64,000 bases of DNA from Coccinella septempunctata (lineage: Eukaryota; Arthropoda; Insecta; Coleoptera; Coccinellidae): assembly GCF_907165205.1 (NCBI RefSeq), contig NC_058191.1:20540064-20604063 (forward strand), written 5' to 3'. Shown piece after piece: positions 23,401 through 38,400 of this stretch (position 1 is the stretch's first letter; every line of letters begins with the position of its first letter). Under the pieces are notes generated by a model. The model saw only the letters and a program-made list of their open reading frames with translations, was not told the DNA's origin and did not search any database. The translations under genes were made by a program, and so were the position numbers.

Positions 23401-26400
23401 ACAATTTGAGTACTACACCATTTCCAGTTGTAATTCAGGAATAGTCAATTGAAATTCAGAAATGGTCATTCGAAATACAGTTTAGTCACATTGATTTCAG
23501 AAACCGTCAATTGGAATTCAGATCAATCATTTGTATTTCAGAAAATACACAATGATATTTTCAGAAAGAAATCCATTAAATTTATGAACTTTTATCATCT
23601 TAAAAAACTCAACTCTAAGTATTTAATCGAGAAAATGCAACAATTTAAACGCCTAGAGGCATATCGTCCATGGCCATAGCAGCGTCCGACGATCGTGTCC
23701 TTAGCCTGGTCAATAACATTCTTTGTTCGAGAACTCTTGGAGGCACACAGGAATTTGGAGATTTATTTTCACATAGCATTTAATCTTCGACCATACGATT
23801 TAAATCGGGTTCAGCATTAGAGAGTAGGTAAGGGCTCAGTCGCAGCAATACTGCTCCATTATGGTTCATGATTGTTTCCAACCTTGAATGGCATGAAGCA
23901 TTATCACAAACGATGACTGACAGCGGATTTCATAAAACTGTGATTGTCCGATCAACGATTTGACAGTCATTCGCTTCTGAGACTGACATTGAGACATTTG
24001 CATTTCTGAATATTTTGAAAGAGAATCAGTTGAGAATCATTGAATGGACGTAAGTGGATCATAATTTGATGCAAGAATGATATTCTGAATGCTCATGACT
24101 GAATAATCGATTGAAAACGAATTAACGTTTATTCGTCCATCAAGCGTTGATTGTTCGATCAAGCTTTGTGAAATCAGGAGTGAATCTGCTAACGATTCCC
24201 CATATCTTGCCACTGTTGAAATGAAGACCTAACCCACTACTTTGACAAGTCCGCCGAAAATGATTCTCTTCGTCGTTCCATCCATAGCTATTACACCTTC
24301 GAATCTCGTCTGCTTCATATACACTGCGCAAAAAAATTAACGCACATTCTGAAAATCTCAATTTTAATGAAAGTTAACTCTACATTGACTTTATAACTTA
24401 TTTTTTATGTTCTCTCGGGAAAGTTTTGAACGAAACAAGACACATTAAACGGAAGAAAAATTCAGGATTTCACCGAATCTTATGTGAAAGAACAGAAATG
24501 AACAATTTTCAAAATACTGAAATGCTGATAAGTGATTTAATACTTGGTATTTCCACCCCTTGCGTTAATTACAGCTCGGCAACGACGGTTCATACTCAAA
24601 ATGAGTGATCTTAAAATGTTCTGATCTAATCCTTCCCAGATTTCTCCGAGTTGGATTCCTAAGTCATTAAGAGTAGCTGGATGATTTTCTGAACTTCTCA
24701 GCCTTCTATTGAGGTTGTCCCAAACCTGCTCAATCGGATTGAGATCTGGACTTCTTTCTGGTCATTCCATTCGAGAGACTTCAACCTCTTCAAGGTACTC
24801 CTGAACGATGCGCGCCCGATGGGGTCCGGCATTATCGTCCATAAAAATGAAATTTTCACCAATGTATGGGGCAAATGGCACTACATGCTCTTCAAGAATG
24901 TTCCTTATATACTTATCAGCATTCATAGCTCCATTATCAACGACCACTAGGTCTGTGCGAGTAGTCCCCATACCATAATCGATTCTCTCCCGAAACCAGT
25001 AGTATTCAGGAAATTGCACTGAGCATATCTTTCATGTGGACGTCTGTATACAAGGGAACGTCGATCACAATGGTAGAGGCAGAATCTAGACTCATCTGTG
25101 AAGAGAATTCTTCACCAATCGGCCTCTTCCCAATGGATTTGCTCTCTCGCAAAATCCAAACGTGCCCTTCGATGGGCTGGGGTAAGAGCTGGGCCTCTTG
25201 TCGCGACACGAGGCCTTAAATCATATTCTCTGAGGCGATTTCTTATTGTCTGAGTGCTAATTTGCACCTCATGAGTTTGTTCAAGCGAGGAGGCGAGCGG
25301 TTACAAACCGTTGTCTCAACGAAGAAACTCTCAAGTAACGTTCTTGAATGGCAGTTGTTACCCGAGGTCTACCCTGTCCTGGTCTTCGGACATTCATACC
25401 TGTCTCCCTGAATCGCTGCAACATTCTGGACACACTTGTATGGGAAACTCCAAACCTTTCTGCAATTCTTGTGTATGTCCACCCTTCTTCTCGCAAAACT
25501 ACCGCTTGGACTCATTCCTTTTGGGTCAAATTGCGTGTTTCGCGTTGCACAGCGATCGAGTGTAGAAAATCAAACGAAAGAAAAACTATTGATCACTAGA
25601 ATTGATCGAGAACAACTGATTTTAGATTGGAGCCAATACATTCAAAATCTGATAATATCATCTTTTTTTATTCCTGCTGGGAAAAAACATCTGTATTGAA
25701 GAAAACCGTTGAAAGTGGATAAAAATAATTATCATTGAGAACACCTTCAGTTGTAGAAGAAATTTGAGATTTCCATAATGTGCGTTAGTTTTTTTGCGCA
25801 GTGTATTATTATTATTCATATTATCCTAATTCTCCTTAGGTACCGAAGTAACCTTCAGAAGCTCTGTGGCTTTAATGAGTTCGGAGAATCAGTTGTGTTC
25901 TGTGTAGGCTTTGTTACTGTGTCCTTACGGCACCTTAGGCATAGCACTGTTAATTTGAACCCAACAGTGAATGGTGGCCCGTACCGTACCCGTGACTATT
26001 TTTCATCGCTTGACTCTAAATATTCTCACAAAAATATCTCTATTAATAATCCAATCCAAAATTAAAGGAGAACACAGAAAGCAAGTAGATGCTGACAAAA
26101 TTAAAGCAGAACGTGAATTTTCGTAATAAAGTTTAACGATTTGTAATCGTTGTTCAGGCCTAGGTCTATCCATTATAGAATGACAAACAATACTAAACAA
26201 AAATAACATGACAGCATGACACGACTCACACGTGATCTGTCAAAAAAAGGTTATTGAAAAAAGTGTCTTTACTTGGATCACCCATTACATGGGCATGACA
26301 TTCTTTTTTCGATTAAAACGCGTTTTATCGGGCTTTTAAAAACGAAATTAAGCAAAAAAAAATTGCCTAGTGAGATTCTACGGACTTTTTGACGGGAATT

Positions 26401-29400
26401 CTTCATTAAATATGAAATATTAATCAGTGGTCATAACAAGTGGAGAAGAGGGTCAGCGTAGCCGATCAGCGAGAGCCGTAAACCCGGACCGGCTGATGAG
26501 GGTAGTCGACGAAACCGATCAGCATGGCCCGTAGCGAAGTATTAGTTGAAGTAATTGCAGAATCTTCAGACTTCTTCATGAAATGCAGAAATCTTTGATA
26601 TTCATCCAATTTAACGATAGGATTTCTTGAAGACATTCTTGACAAATTCCACAAAATGTTCTCTCTAGATTCTCAAACATAGTGATTTAAAGCGAAAGGA
26701 GAATTCAGTTCAATTTTTTTTTTAATACAAAAAAATAGTGTTATTTAAAGCGAATACTATTTTTGACAGAAGCCTAAGTCTGGTTATATACAGACTAAAG
26801 TAACAAATATCAAGAAACAATTATCACTTAAAAAATGTCAAGTGAGAAGTTGCCGACTCCCAATTTCTCACAATAATTTAATGTGTTATTATTATGCCCA
26901 ATTTACCCTTAACTTCTGTCAAAACAAATAACAAAACGAACGATACTATTGTTTATGTTTTGTTTCATTCATTCATTCTATGTTTGGTGACTTTTAAAAG
27001 AGGTTTATATAGAAAAAGACCGTGTCTTTATTATGAAAATATGAGGTTACGTTAAATTTCAATATGGTCTGCATAAATGGTAACATTTTTGCTATTGGTT
27101 ACTTGATAATTGTTAGGTGGTACTTGGTACGTGATACGTATTACTTGATGCTGCATAAATCCAGACTTATTGTGTAAGAAAACTGCAAAGGCCATCTTGG
27201 TCAGCTTAGTATCTTGAGATGCATAAAATGCAATATTCCAATATGTGCAATGAAACATTTAAATATTTCGAAAACCGTTTAGAATTATTATATTCAGTAA
27301 GAAAAAATGCCTTTGTTTCAATTTTATGGATGAAAAATACATTTTTTGTTCATGTAACTGGCTACACACGAACCCCCTTACGAGGTACATCAAAATGAAT
27401 TACATACTCCGGTTGTTGGTTCAGCAAAACCCAGGGATATCAATTTTTATGTTGTTACTGCCAAAATTAGTAAGTATCAATTTTTGTGTCTTCATGTACA
27501 GTGCAACTTTGGCTTTATTGTCCTATAATCACGTGTAGTATCTGCAGTTTCTGAATTTTCCGTTCGTTTTGAATCATCCTGTGTATGTAAATATTATGCA
27601 GAACATACCAAAATGAAAAGTCTTCTGACAATATCATTGATAAGTAAGAAGTAGAAATACTTTTTTCGCAAATCTCCCAAATATTCCAAACGTGAAAAAA
27701 TGTCAATATGATTCTGATTTGACATGAGCAGATCCTTTATGTAGTCATTATATGGCAACAATTCAGCTATAACTTTGATGGTTCTACCTGCCCTTACTCC
27801 AATTTCACAATTTCTGAAATGACAAAATCTATGAAATAAATAAAATACATAACAAAATATGCATACACACTTACGTTTCAGAACCCTTTTCAATGTTATC
27901 ATCAAATTCTTTGGAATTTCCTTGCAAGAATATTCTATCCAATTGTTCAATATCTTCTGTTCTATATATATTTCCTAATTGATCTAAGTACAGTAAAAAA
28001 TTTTTTAGGAGTTCAATAGATACGCCTAATAACTGAAAAATAGGAGTATTGTCTAAAATTGATATGTGTATATCTTAACACTCACCTTGTTGATAGTCAT
28101 TTTTTTGTCTTCTGTATTATTTTCCGTGATATCACATTGAAAGAGAGCAAAAACTTCAGAATATATATCTTCTAGAGATATTTCTCTACCACTAATTCGT
28201 ACTGTCAATTTGGGCCCAGGTGGCAATGTTGATTCTTCTTGGATCATCTGGTTGTGTAAGGAAGGGATAATATTTCTACCAAACTGACTTACTCTTGCCT
28301 CTACTACATGAATTTCAGGTGTAGAGCTTTTGAAGAAATCGAAAAAATCCTTTGATATTTCAATATATTCTACAAATAGAGTTAATTAAGTATTGAACAT
28401 TATTCAACTTTGTGAGATTTTGTGACATAACAAATTTTCATGCATAATGGTATGATGAATTTATAAATAACATTATTTTTTGTACAACAGCTCTAGACCT
28501 TAATACTTTAGATTTGTTATAATATTTTCGTGACTCCCAGTATAATAATTCTTTTGAAGAGCATATCACATATAGTCCAGTAACTTTGTCGCCTGAAAGT
28601 ATGGGTTAGTATGCGTCAAATCCGGTAGTTCTGATTTTTTGCAGACTTGTTTATGATGTTGGTCTTATGAATAATCCAAGTTTGTGACCTCGACCTCCGA
28701 ACGCAACTTTGTCGAAAATCGAAGAAACCGCGAAAAAATGGTGCTTTTTTCAAATTTTGGCGACTATCACCCTAAAGGAATAGTTTTCGAAAAAACTTCT
28801 TCAGGACGTTTTTAAAGTGGACTAAATTTGCTACAATATGATACCAAAACTGTCTCTGTACACCCAATAGTTTTCGAGATTAACGCCCACTTGCACCGCC
28901 TATCCAAAAGTCTCCTCTTTGCTAGGTTCCACTTACACTTAAGCGGTACCGTTAATGGAAATTTGAAGAGAAGAAATTTCATATCCGTCTATCCATGACC
29001 TGTCAATATTTCAATTGGCCTGCTGCCCATCACGTGAGTGCCATTTGAACTCAAAATCTACATAATGTGTCTAATGCTAGGCTAGCGTGGGTTTGTGTTT
29101 TATATGTAATGAAGGTGAAGTGCGCCTAGTGAAGAAAAGAGGTGTAAAAACCCTTCTGAGTTTCCCTTAAGAACATATAAAATGAATAAGCGTTTCTTGA
29201 AGGGTGTATATGAGATATATGTGCACAGTGCTTGTCAGATAAAATACAACAATCCGAAGTTGATCGAAGCAGCTGTTAGCAGTGGAAAATCAAATATTAC
29301 GCATTCAAGGCCCACGAGATCTGTCTCTGAGCATTTCAATTTCAGAGAACACTGTTGTCTATGCGGAGACAAAATAACTGAAGAGTTTCTTGTGGCAGAA

Positions 29401-32400
29401 AGGAAGAAGAATCCAGAAAAACGGAACAATGTCAATACTGCGGAAGAGTTGTCTCTCAGTGCAACAATATTGAAAGCAGCTGGAAGCGTTGTGATGAATG
29501 GGCGCTCAAAATAAAAGAGCGTAATATGAGAACACAGATTTGGTAGCCCGTGATGACCGATATCATCGTTTTTGCCAAATAACTCTATTCCGTAACGAAT
29601 TAACTCATCAACTTTTGTTGTAATTATCTTTTTCACTTCTTCATTCGTAGCTTAGCTTAACCATCATCATTCGCACTTCTCATTTTCTTCTTCAACATCC
29701 CATCATAAAAGTACAGGGCTTCGATAGTATATTCAGGGTCAAAATTCAATCAAAACGACCGAATTGCAAAAAATTGCGAAAAAAAAAAATTATGAACTTT
29801 GAAAGGCCTAATCTCGGAAAGTATTGAGTCTACACAGACAATTCTGGCATCATATTGTTGCAAATTTAGTCTACTTTAAAAACGTCCTGAAGAAGTTTTT
29901 TCAAAAATTAGTCTTTTAGGGTTATGATCACCAAAATTTGAAAACAACACGATTTTTTTGATTTTTGACAAAGTTGCGTTCGGCGCTCGAGGTCACAAAC
30001 TTGGATTATTCATTAGGCAAACATCATAAACAAATCTGCAAAAAAACAGAAAGAACTACCGGATTTGACACATGCTGTGATGTATAAAGTTACTGGACTA
30101 ATATACCTATCTCATTTAAATTTAACTGAACACTTGGGCCAATTTCACCAAGGATATAAACCAAAAGATTAGTAACTGACGTTAAGGACAGAAATTCGCC
30201 GATTTATATCGATGGCGCATAACTTCAGTTAAAATTGAGTATTTCCCTCTGTTTTGTGGTTGCTTTACCCTCCTTAATTAAGGATTAACTCGTACCCTTA
30301 ATTCACTTTATAGACAAAGCAGATGTCAGTATCAGAAACAGTTTGTTTGAATTTTGATCTGAGTTCGAGTTACGCGGAATTAATCACTTCACTCAAACTC
30401 AGATTAAAATTCAAACAAACTGTTTATAACATTGACACATGCTTTGTCTATGAAGTGAAATAGTTTATAACTAGTAAGCCCAGCGATCTACTTTTTCGGT
30501 AGATCCATCTTTTAGCACCCGTAATTTTCGAATCATATTTTGATATTTGGTACGTTTATTCTCTGCAATAACTAGTATATACTGATATAGTATCTGGATT
30601 TTTTCAGATTCGGCCTAGGAAAACCATGAATAAGATTCAGGCCAAAAAAACACCCTGTATATCAAAATTCCTTTTTGGTAAGATATCCGAAAAAGGAATC
30701 AAAACTAAAGGCAACAAGAAATTTTTCGTACTTCTTCATGCGATTTTAATAGGTACTCAATAAATCTAGACAAGAGAAAACTTCAGGAAGAATATGGAAA
30801 ATGGCAGATGAACATAGCTAAAACACAATGGGGAATTCCAAACAAGCGATACGCTTGTATAAAATTCAAACGTTTCTCTATGCGACTGAGCACACAAAAA
30901 TATAATTTCTTAATATTTCATTATAAAAAGCAACGAAAATGGATTCGGATAAATCATAAGAATTACCAAAGTCTGTTAGACAGAACAGAAAAATCTTGTT
31001 TGAGATATGGAAGGGCAGAGACAGATTTCTCGAAATGGTGCTCACAAAAGGGAATAAAAAATGCGATAAGAGAAGAGGTATTCTTTGGCTATTTCGAGAG
31101 CTCAGAAAGAAGTCCAATACATTGTGGTCGAAATATCCGATGCTCAAGAGTGTGATGAAAATCAGAAACGGCCTGGATATCAGCAAGTTCCTAAAATAAA
31201 CTCAATGTCATGTAGGCGTTAAATTTCTACTCCCTTGTAGTTCTAGCTCCGAACGACTGGAATTGCTAAAGTCGATATCAAGACGAAAACTCTCCGTGAA
31301 AGTGTTTCGCTTACGCTAGTAGGAAACATATTGTTCCTAACTCATGTGGAAAGTGCCTTTTCTGCACTCGACAGCTTACCTGCAGTCTCTTGCGGTAAAG
31401 TATCACTTTCCACACTTGTTAGGAAAATAACTATTACATCGAGGAACGGAGAATATTTTGCAGTTTAAATGAGAGTTTTCATTAAAAATATATTTCAATA
31501 TCTTTATCTATCTCGTGACAATGGGGAAAGTTTATTGAAGTTTTCATAATTTGCATCCTTTGATCAAATTACGACTTTCTTGTGAGGATGTCAGTTTTTA
31601 CTATTTTCCGCGATGAAATGAAAGTTTAGTAAATAGTCCGAGAGCTGGCAGCAAAAACAACTACCTCATAAGTTACCAAAGGTTTGGTTTGGCACTTTGG
31701 TTCAACTTTATTACGAAAACTTGAAACCGCTCGTCTGCCGGGCGTGAGTGGTCGCCTTATGGGATAAAAAAAATTGAAAAGATGAGAAAAAATCGATTGG
31801 AACTTTCTAATAGTTACCAAGATGAATGTTGTGTCAAAATGGTCTAGGATCTTAACTGAATTGAAATCGTAAGCGTCTGCCAACAGGGGTGGTCGCTATT
31901 TCGAAACAGACGCTGTCAAATACAGGGTGGTCCAGATCATAACCAAGAAATTTTAACCACGTATTCTACATAAAAAATAAGCCCTAGTTTGTCATATGAA
32001 CATATGTCGAGAAATGTTTCCTCTCCGAGATACGGGGTGTTAAAATTATAGAAAAAAAAATGTTTTTTATTAATAACTTTCACACTGCTTGAAATATTTT
32101 TATGAAATTTGAGACATAGTTTTTGAGCGTCAAGGAGCACTTTCTGCATAATATCATTTCTTTTTTTTTCTACCTGTGGCCTCCGTACTGGAGCGAGACT
32201 GAATATTTTCAGATGAATAAATGATACGCCACTGGTCTTTCCGACAATAAAAATTAGTTTTCAAATCCTTATTTAATTTGGAGCAAATTCGGTCTCTTGA
32301 CTTTTTGCTGTACGAGGCACCGTTTCCGGTTAAAAAAATAAAACACATTCTCATGCATGAAGAAATCGCAAAAAATTGATATAGCAATAAAAAGCTTACC

Positions 32401-35400
32401 AGGTTTTGTAGCAATTTTCTAAGATTAGATAAATTCAACACACACCCAACTCCAATTTTTTGGGTAGATTAATTTGATTAAAAAACTTAAATGACAGTTT
32501 TGGTTTCCAATTACTCTTTTCTGTTATGCTTGTATAAGCATAACCATAAAAGACTGTAATTTCTTTATTCTGGAAAGCAAAGTGTGCCATGGAGGATACT
32601 TCGTGAATTTGATAGGAATCCAACAACAAGCAGTCGAATAGCAGCTCGCACAATTCGATTTTCTAAGTCAAAAATTCTTGCAACCCGTCCAAGGTTTACG
32701 AGAAGGTGATGAACAGCGAAGGTTATTTTTTTGCCAATGGATTCTTCGTTCAAATGAAAATATTCAGTCTCGCTGCAGTACGGACGCCACTGGTAGAATA
32801 GAAATGATGTTATGCAAAAAGTGCTCCTTGATGCTCAAAACGTATGTCTCAAATTTCATAAAAATATTTTAAGAAGTGTGAAAGTTATTAATAAAAAACA
32901 TTTTTTTTTCTATAATTTTAACACCCCGTATCTCGGAGAGGAAACATTCCTCGACATATGTTTATATGACAAACTAGGGCTTATTTTTGATGTAGAATAC
33001 GTGGTTAAAATTTCTTGGTTACGATCTGGACCACCCTGTATTTGACAGCGTCTGTTTCAAAATAGCGACCACCCCTATTGGCAGACGCTTACGATTTCAA
33101 TTCAGTTAAGATCCTAGACCATTTTGACACAACATTTATCTTGGTAACTATTAGAAAGTTCCAATCGATTTTTTCTCATCTTTTCAATTTTTTTTATCCC
33201 ATAAGGCGACCACTCACGCCCAGCAGAAGGGCGGTTTCAAGTTTTCGTAATAAAGTTGAACCAAAGTGCCAAACCAAACCTTTGGTAACTTATGAGGTAG
33301 TTGTTTTTGCTGCCAGCTCTCGGACTAAAATGTTCAAGGACATTCAATCGATCGTGCACGTGAGAGGTTGTTTTCAAGTACCGCTCCTCATTTGCTGTTG
33401 TTTAACGGTGAAAAACACCGATTTGAATTTCGGAATTTATATCAATAGTTAGTAAACCAAATGTGGATCTAAATGGCATTAAAATAAGCATGATTGCTCT
33501 AGAACAAATAAGTATATCAATATAGTTGATAAAGTTGATATATGTAGATTATCGGTGGGAATTAATTCGAAGAACAGAAAGGATGGTTTTGTTCAAATTA
33601 AATGCAACACAAGTGGCTCAACCAATAAGATGAATGAACTAGCCTAGAAAATGGGAGATAATTACGAAATAAAAGAAACTAAAATGCGTAATCCGAGTAT
33701 TTTTGTTTCAAATAATGAAGAGAACTTTTCTAAAAATGAAATTATCGCTGCAATAAGGAGTCAAAATTCCTTTCTCAAGGAGACTGATCAGTTGGAGTTA
33801 GTTTTGTCCAAAATCAACAGAAGAAATACTTCACAATATGGAATTATTGAATGTAATGGATCAACGTTCAGGAAGTTGATTTCAGAAGGAAGAATATACA
33901 TTGGACTACCCCCAATGAATCCCCATTCCATTTTCCTGTCGCCAATAGATTCTTATGAAACTGTGAGCATCATTAAAAATATGAAAATTAAGAGTGCAGG
34001 GGTTGATGACATCAATGTTAGGACCATTAAGAGTTTGGCGGATTTCATTACCGAACCACTTGTGTATTGAGTACATTACAGAGGAATTCCAAAATAAACA
34101 AGCTACAGGTCTTGTTTTACTAGATGTCGCCAGAGCATTCGACAGAGTATGGCATGGAGAATTAATATATAAGATGAGATGTGCTGGATATTCGATCAAA
34201 ATATGCAAGTTGATCAGGAATTATCTCAAACTCAAAAATAGGAGATTTTACGTGAAAGTGGAAGGAGAATGCTCCACAAGAGATATAGAGGCTGGAGTAC
34301 CCCAAGGGTCAGTACTTGGGCCACTTCTGTACAACATATACATTCATGATATTCCGACGAATCCAAGAACTATGCTAACGTTATATGCTGACGACACAGG
34401 CATAGCAACTCGACACTGCAACCCAGAAGTAATAGAAAGAGTTCTACAAGAGACGATTGACGAAACAAATGACTGGTGCATACAGTGGAAAATCAAGCTC
34501 AATGGACAAAAGAGCCAAGCAATATTACTACAGAAGAGAAGACTGCGACCCACAACGAAACTGGAAGTTGACGGCGAAGAAATCGACTGGAAAAATGAAG
34601 CCAAATATTTAGGAATAACGCTTGACAAAGGACTTACTTGGAAAAGTCATATCAAACAAGCAATCGACAAAACGAAAGCAGCGATGAATAGACTCTACCC
34701 TCTGATAGGAAGAAGAAGCCACATGTCAAACGAGACAAAATTGAAGATTATCAAAGCCGTTGCTAGGCCTCAACTGACTTATGGATCAGTTGCCTGGGGT
34801 TTCGCGGCAAAGAGCCATATAAAAAGAATTCAGGCCACTGAAAACAAGCTGCTACGATGTGCAAGATGCACCTTGGTTTGTCAGGAATAGACAGATTTAT
34901 AGGGAGCTGAAATGGGAAACCATAACGGAATTCATGAACAGAAAAGCAGAGAAAATATTCGAAACAGCGATAAACCATCCGAATCAAGAACTCAGGAGAC
35001 TAGTGGACTACGACCCAGAGGAAGACAAAATGAGAATGCGAACTTACCGAAGGAGACCAAGAGATTAAAATAAGAACATAAACTTATTAAAGAATCCAAT
35101 AAAGTGTTATCCATTGGAGGATAAACACATAAATCCCAGCACGATAGTGTGCGAGAAGAAAACCGACTAAGACTACTAAGAGATGAACGGTTTATAGGCA
35201 AATGCCCGGAACCAATATTCAAGAAGCAGTTAAGGGTTTTTAGTGGGTCTCGAGGTCAGGAGAGTGAGAATCCCCACACTTGTTTCCCCTCAGGAGAGGG
35301 TGGTTCGTCTGACTTGCAGATTTTCCCCCTGCTACACCAACAACAAAAAAAAACTCTGTTTCCCACAATTACCTAGCCTAAACATGGCTTGAGCAGGAAA

Positions 35401-38400
35401 TGGCTCTCTGCGTTGCTTAAGTTACGTCTTAGACCTTGTCGTTTCAGGATACCTGTGCCACTAGATAATCTAGTCGAAACCGCAACCAAAGTTGCACTGA
35501 CAGCGTTAACAGTGCAAAGTCTAAACATTTTAAACACCTTCTAACGCAGCTCCTACAAAGAGATGAATCAGTCGAACAGGACAAAATTTGTATCCGGAGG
35601 TGAAATTCTCTCCCATTCGGATCTCCGGGGGAGGGTGCCTGAGCGAGTGAATCATCGTACAACCATCAATGAAAAGCACGTCAGAACATTGCTAGACAAC
35701 CCCAAGGCCGACCGATCCGAGATGTGTACCGCCCTAATCGATAAGGAACTGCAACGAACATCCATTGCAATAGTTGCCTCAAGCGAGACACGCTTTTCGG
35801 ACGAAGGTAGCTTGGTGGAACAAGCGTATACTTTTTTCTGGAAAGGCTTGCCGGAAGGCGAAAGCGGACAACATGGCGTCGGCTTTGCCATTAGAAACGA
35901 CCTGGCCGCCAAATTAACCGAAAACCCAGTTAGCATCTCAGAACGTATAGTGACCCTACGGTTTCCTGCAGCAAATAACACGTTTGTGAATATCATTGCA
36001 GTATACGCACCCATTTTGAACTCCTCTGACAACGTAAAGGACACTTTCTACGAAACACTCGTTGATACATTAAAACCCGAGTGCACCGACTTATTTGAGA
36101 CAGGATTAATGTTAATAAGGTGATTGCTATGGAAACTGCTGTAGAAGTCAGAGAAATAATCGAGTATTAACGTTAATCTCGGCTTAAATAAGTCGGTGCA
36201 CACAGCCCTAAGTAAAATCCCAAAACGAGAACGAATTATTCTCCTTGGAGACTTCAACGTCAGAATGGGTAGATGACAAGACTCAGAACTGTGGCGAGGA
36301 ATAATAGGGAAACACGGCACAGACAGCATCAATTCGAACAGAGAACGTCTGCTGGCTTTTTGTGCATAACACAATAAATTTATAGGTGCATTTACACCAA
36401 ACGAGCATTGTTTTCGAACGTTTTGAAACGTTTTGAAATGTTTTCAAACGTTCGAAAACTCAGAATGGGAGGTGTTCACACAGCCCGCGCCTATCCGAAC
36501 GACAAGTTGTTCTTGATAATTCAACGAGGTCTCTCTAAAGTGCACCGACATGGAGCCCTCATTATCTAAAATTGCAATTTCTACTGAATCTATAGTAATC
36601 AGAGTCTCTGATAGTAATAATCTCTCAAATGAAAGAACTACGCCAGAGGAGGAGACGCACAACCTGGGTGAATTCTTTTCTGAAAGGAAGAAATCATACC
36701 CAGCTGCTAGATGACTTGAGAGCGGACGAAACTGAACTTTTCAGAAATTTCTGCCGCATGTCATTATCGCATGTCATTATGCTAAATGATATGTATTCCC
36801 ACTTTCGAACTGATGAGTTAAAAAGAGCTCGTAATAATTTTAGGTTAAAATATAAGCGAAGAGTGAAACAGGTCAGGATTAAGGCTAATGATAATATTAT
36901 CAAAAATTCTAATAATGTTGCTAGGACTATGTGATAGGGAGTAAAAATGATTCGCGAAATGGAAACAGTCTGAACTTTTCTTCAGATGAGTTCAATAACT
37001 TTTTCGCATCCGCTGCCCATGAAACTTTGAAAGATCTGGGCCTGGGTGATCAGGTTTTCGACCCTGTAGGTATAATTCCTGTGGTGGAGAATACTGCTTT
37101 TTCCTTCTCGGAGGTTACATTTAATGATGTCAGGGATGCGATTAATTCCTTGAAACCTAGTAAGAGCAGAGATTTTTATGGACTTTCTCCAACGTTGATT
37201 AAAAGAAATATCAATGGTTTGGTGGAACCCCTTACCAAACTATTCAACTTATGTATTAAGGAAGGTACTTATCCCGACTGCCTCAAGATATCGAAGGTCA
37301 TACCCTTGTTTGAGAAGGGTGAAATTGGTGATATCAAGAACTATAGACCAATTTCATTAGTCCCAGTTTTCTCAAAAATCTTTGAAAAGCTCCTATGCTC
37401 TCAGTTACTTGCTTATTTTGAGGTTAATGACTTGTTCATCGGTCATCAGTTTGGTTTCAGAAAGGGTAGAAATACTCTTGATGCAATACTGAAATTTATT
37501 GAGAACGCATTTCATTGTTTTGAGGAGGGTAAGTACTCCATCTCCTTATTTTTGGACGTAGCGAGAGCATTCGACTGTGTGGATCACCGTGTTCTGCTTG
37601 GTAAGTTGAGGGCTTATGGATGCTCGGAGAGCAGTTGTGAGCTTATCGGTTCTTACTTGACAAACAGATTCCAATATGTTTTCAGCGATAATACTTGGTC
37701 AAGTCGAGAAAAAATTAACTACGGGGTGCCCCAGGGTTCTATTCTTGGACCTCTATTATTTTTTATTTTTATCAACGATCTGCCATTTTTTATGGGCAAC
37801 TATTTAACAATTCTTTTTGCTGATGACACAACTGTTTCTCTGGCATCTGATTCTCTGGCTGCCTTGCTCGAGCGAGTTGTGGGTGCTCAGTCGAGGGCTC
37901 TCGACTGGTTTACCTCCAACAGGTTGGTGATAAATGAGCAGAAGACCATCAGGCTAATTTTTTCTTTGAGAGAGATTTATTCTCCTGACCTATATGGTAG
38001 TACGAAGTTTCTGGGCCTTACACTGGATAGTACTCTCAAGTGGGGTGTCCATGCTGACCTGCTCGCAGGGAGATTGTGTAGGAATATATTATATTTCTTC
38101 TCAAGAGTCTGTCAAACCGCCTATCTCCTAGTATTCTTAGAACAGCTTATTTCGCTTTAATAGAATCTCTTCTCAGGTATGGAATTCTTGACTGGGGGAA
38201 TTCTTCTTCACGCGATAGAATATTTGGTCTTTAGAGGAGAGCCGTAAGAGTCGTCTCTGGCCTTAATTATCGAGCTGATTGCAGACTTTCGTATGTTCAG
38301 GGTGGTTTTCTCACCTTCCCCTGTTTGTATATTCTGGAAGCCTTAATTTTTGCGCACAACAATGTTGTCCATTTTGCGTTGAATGCAGATTTTCACGATT

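Noticed and set aside
27515..27950. Reading through the exon 6/7 boundary as a single ORF
   Set aside because: Frames change at 27875/27813 where good donor and acceptor sites exist; splicing gives a better protein.
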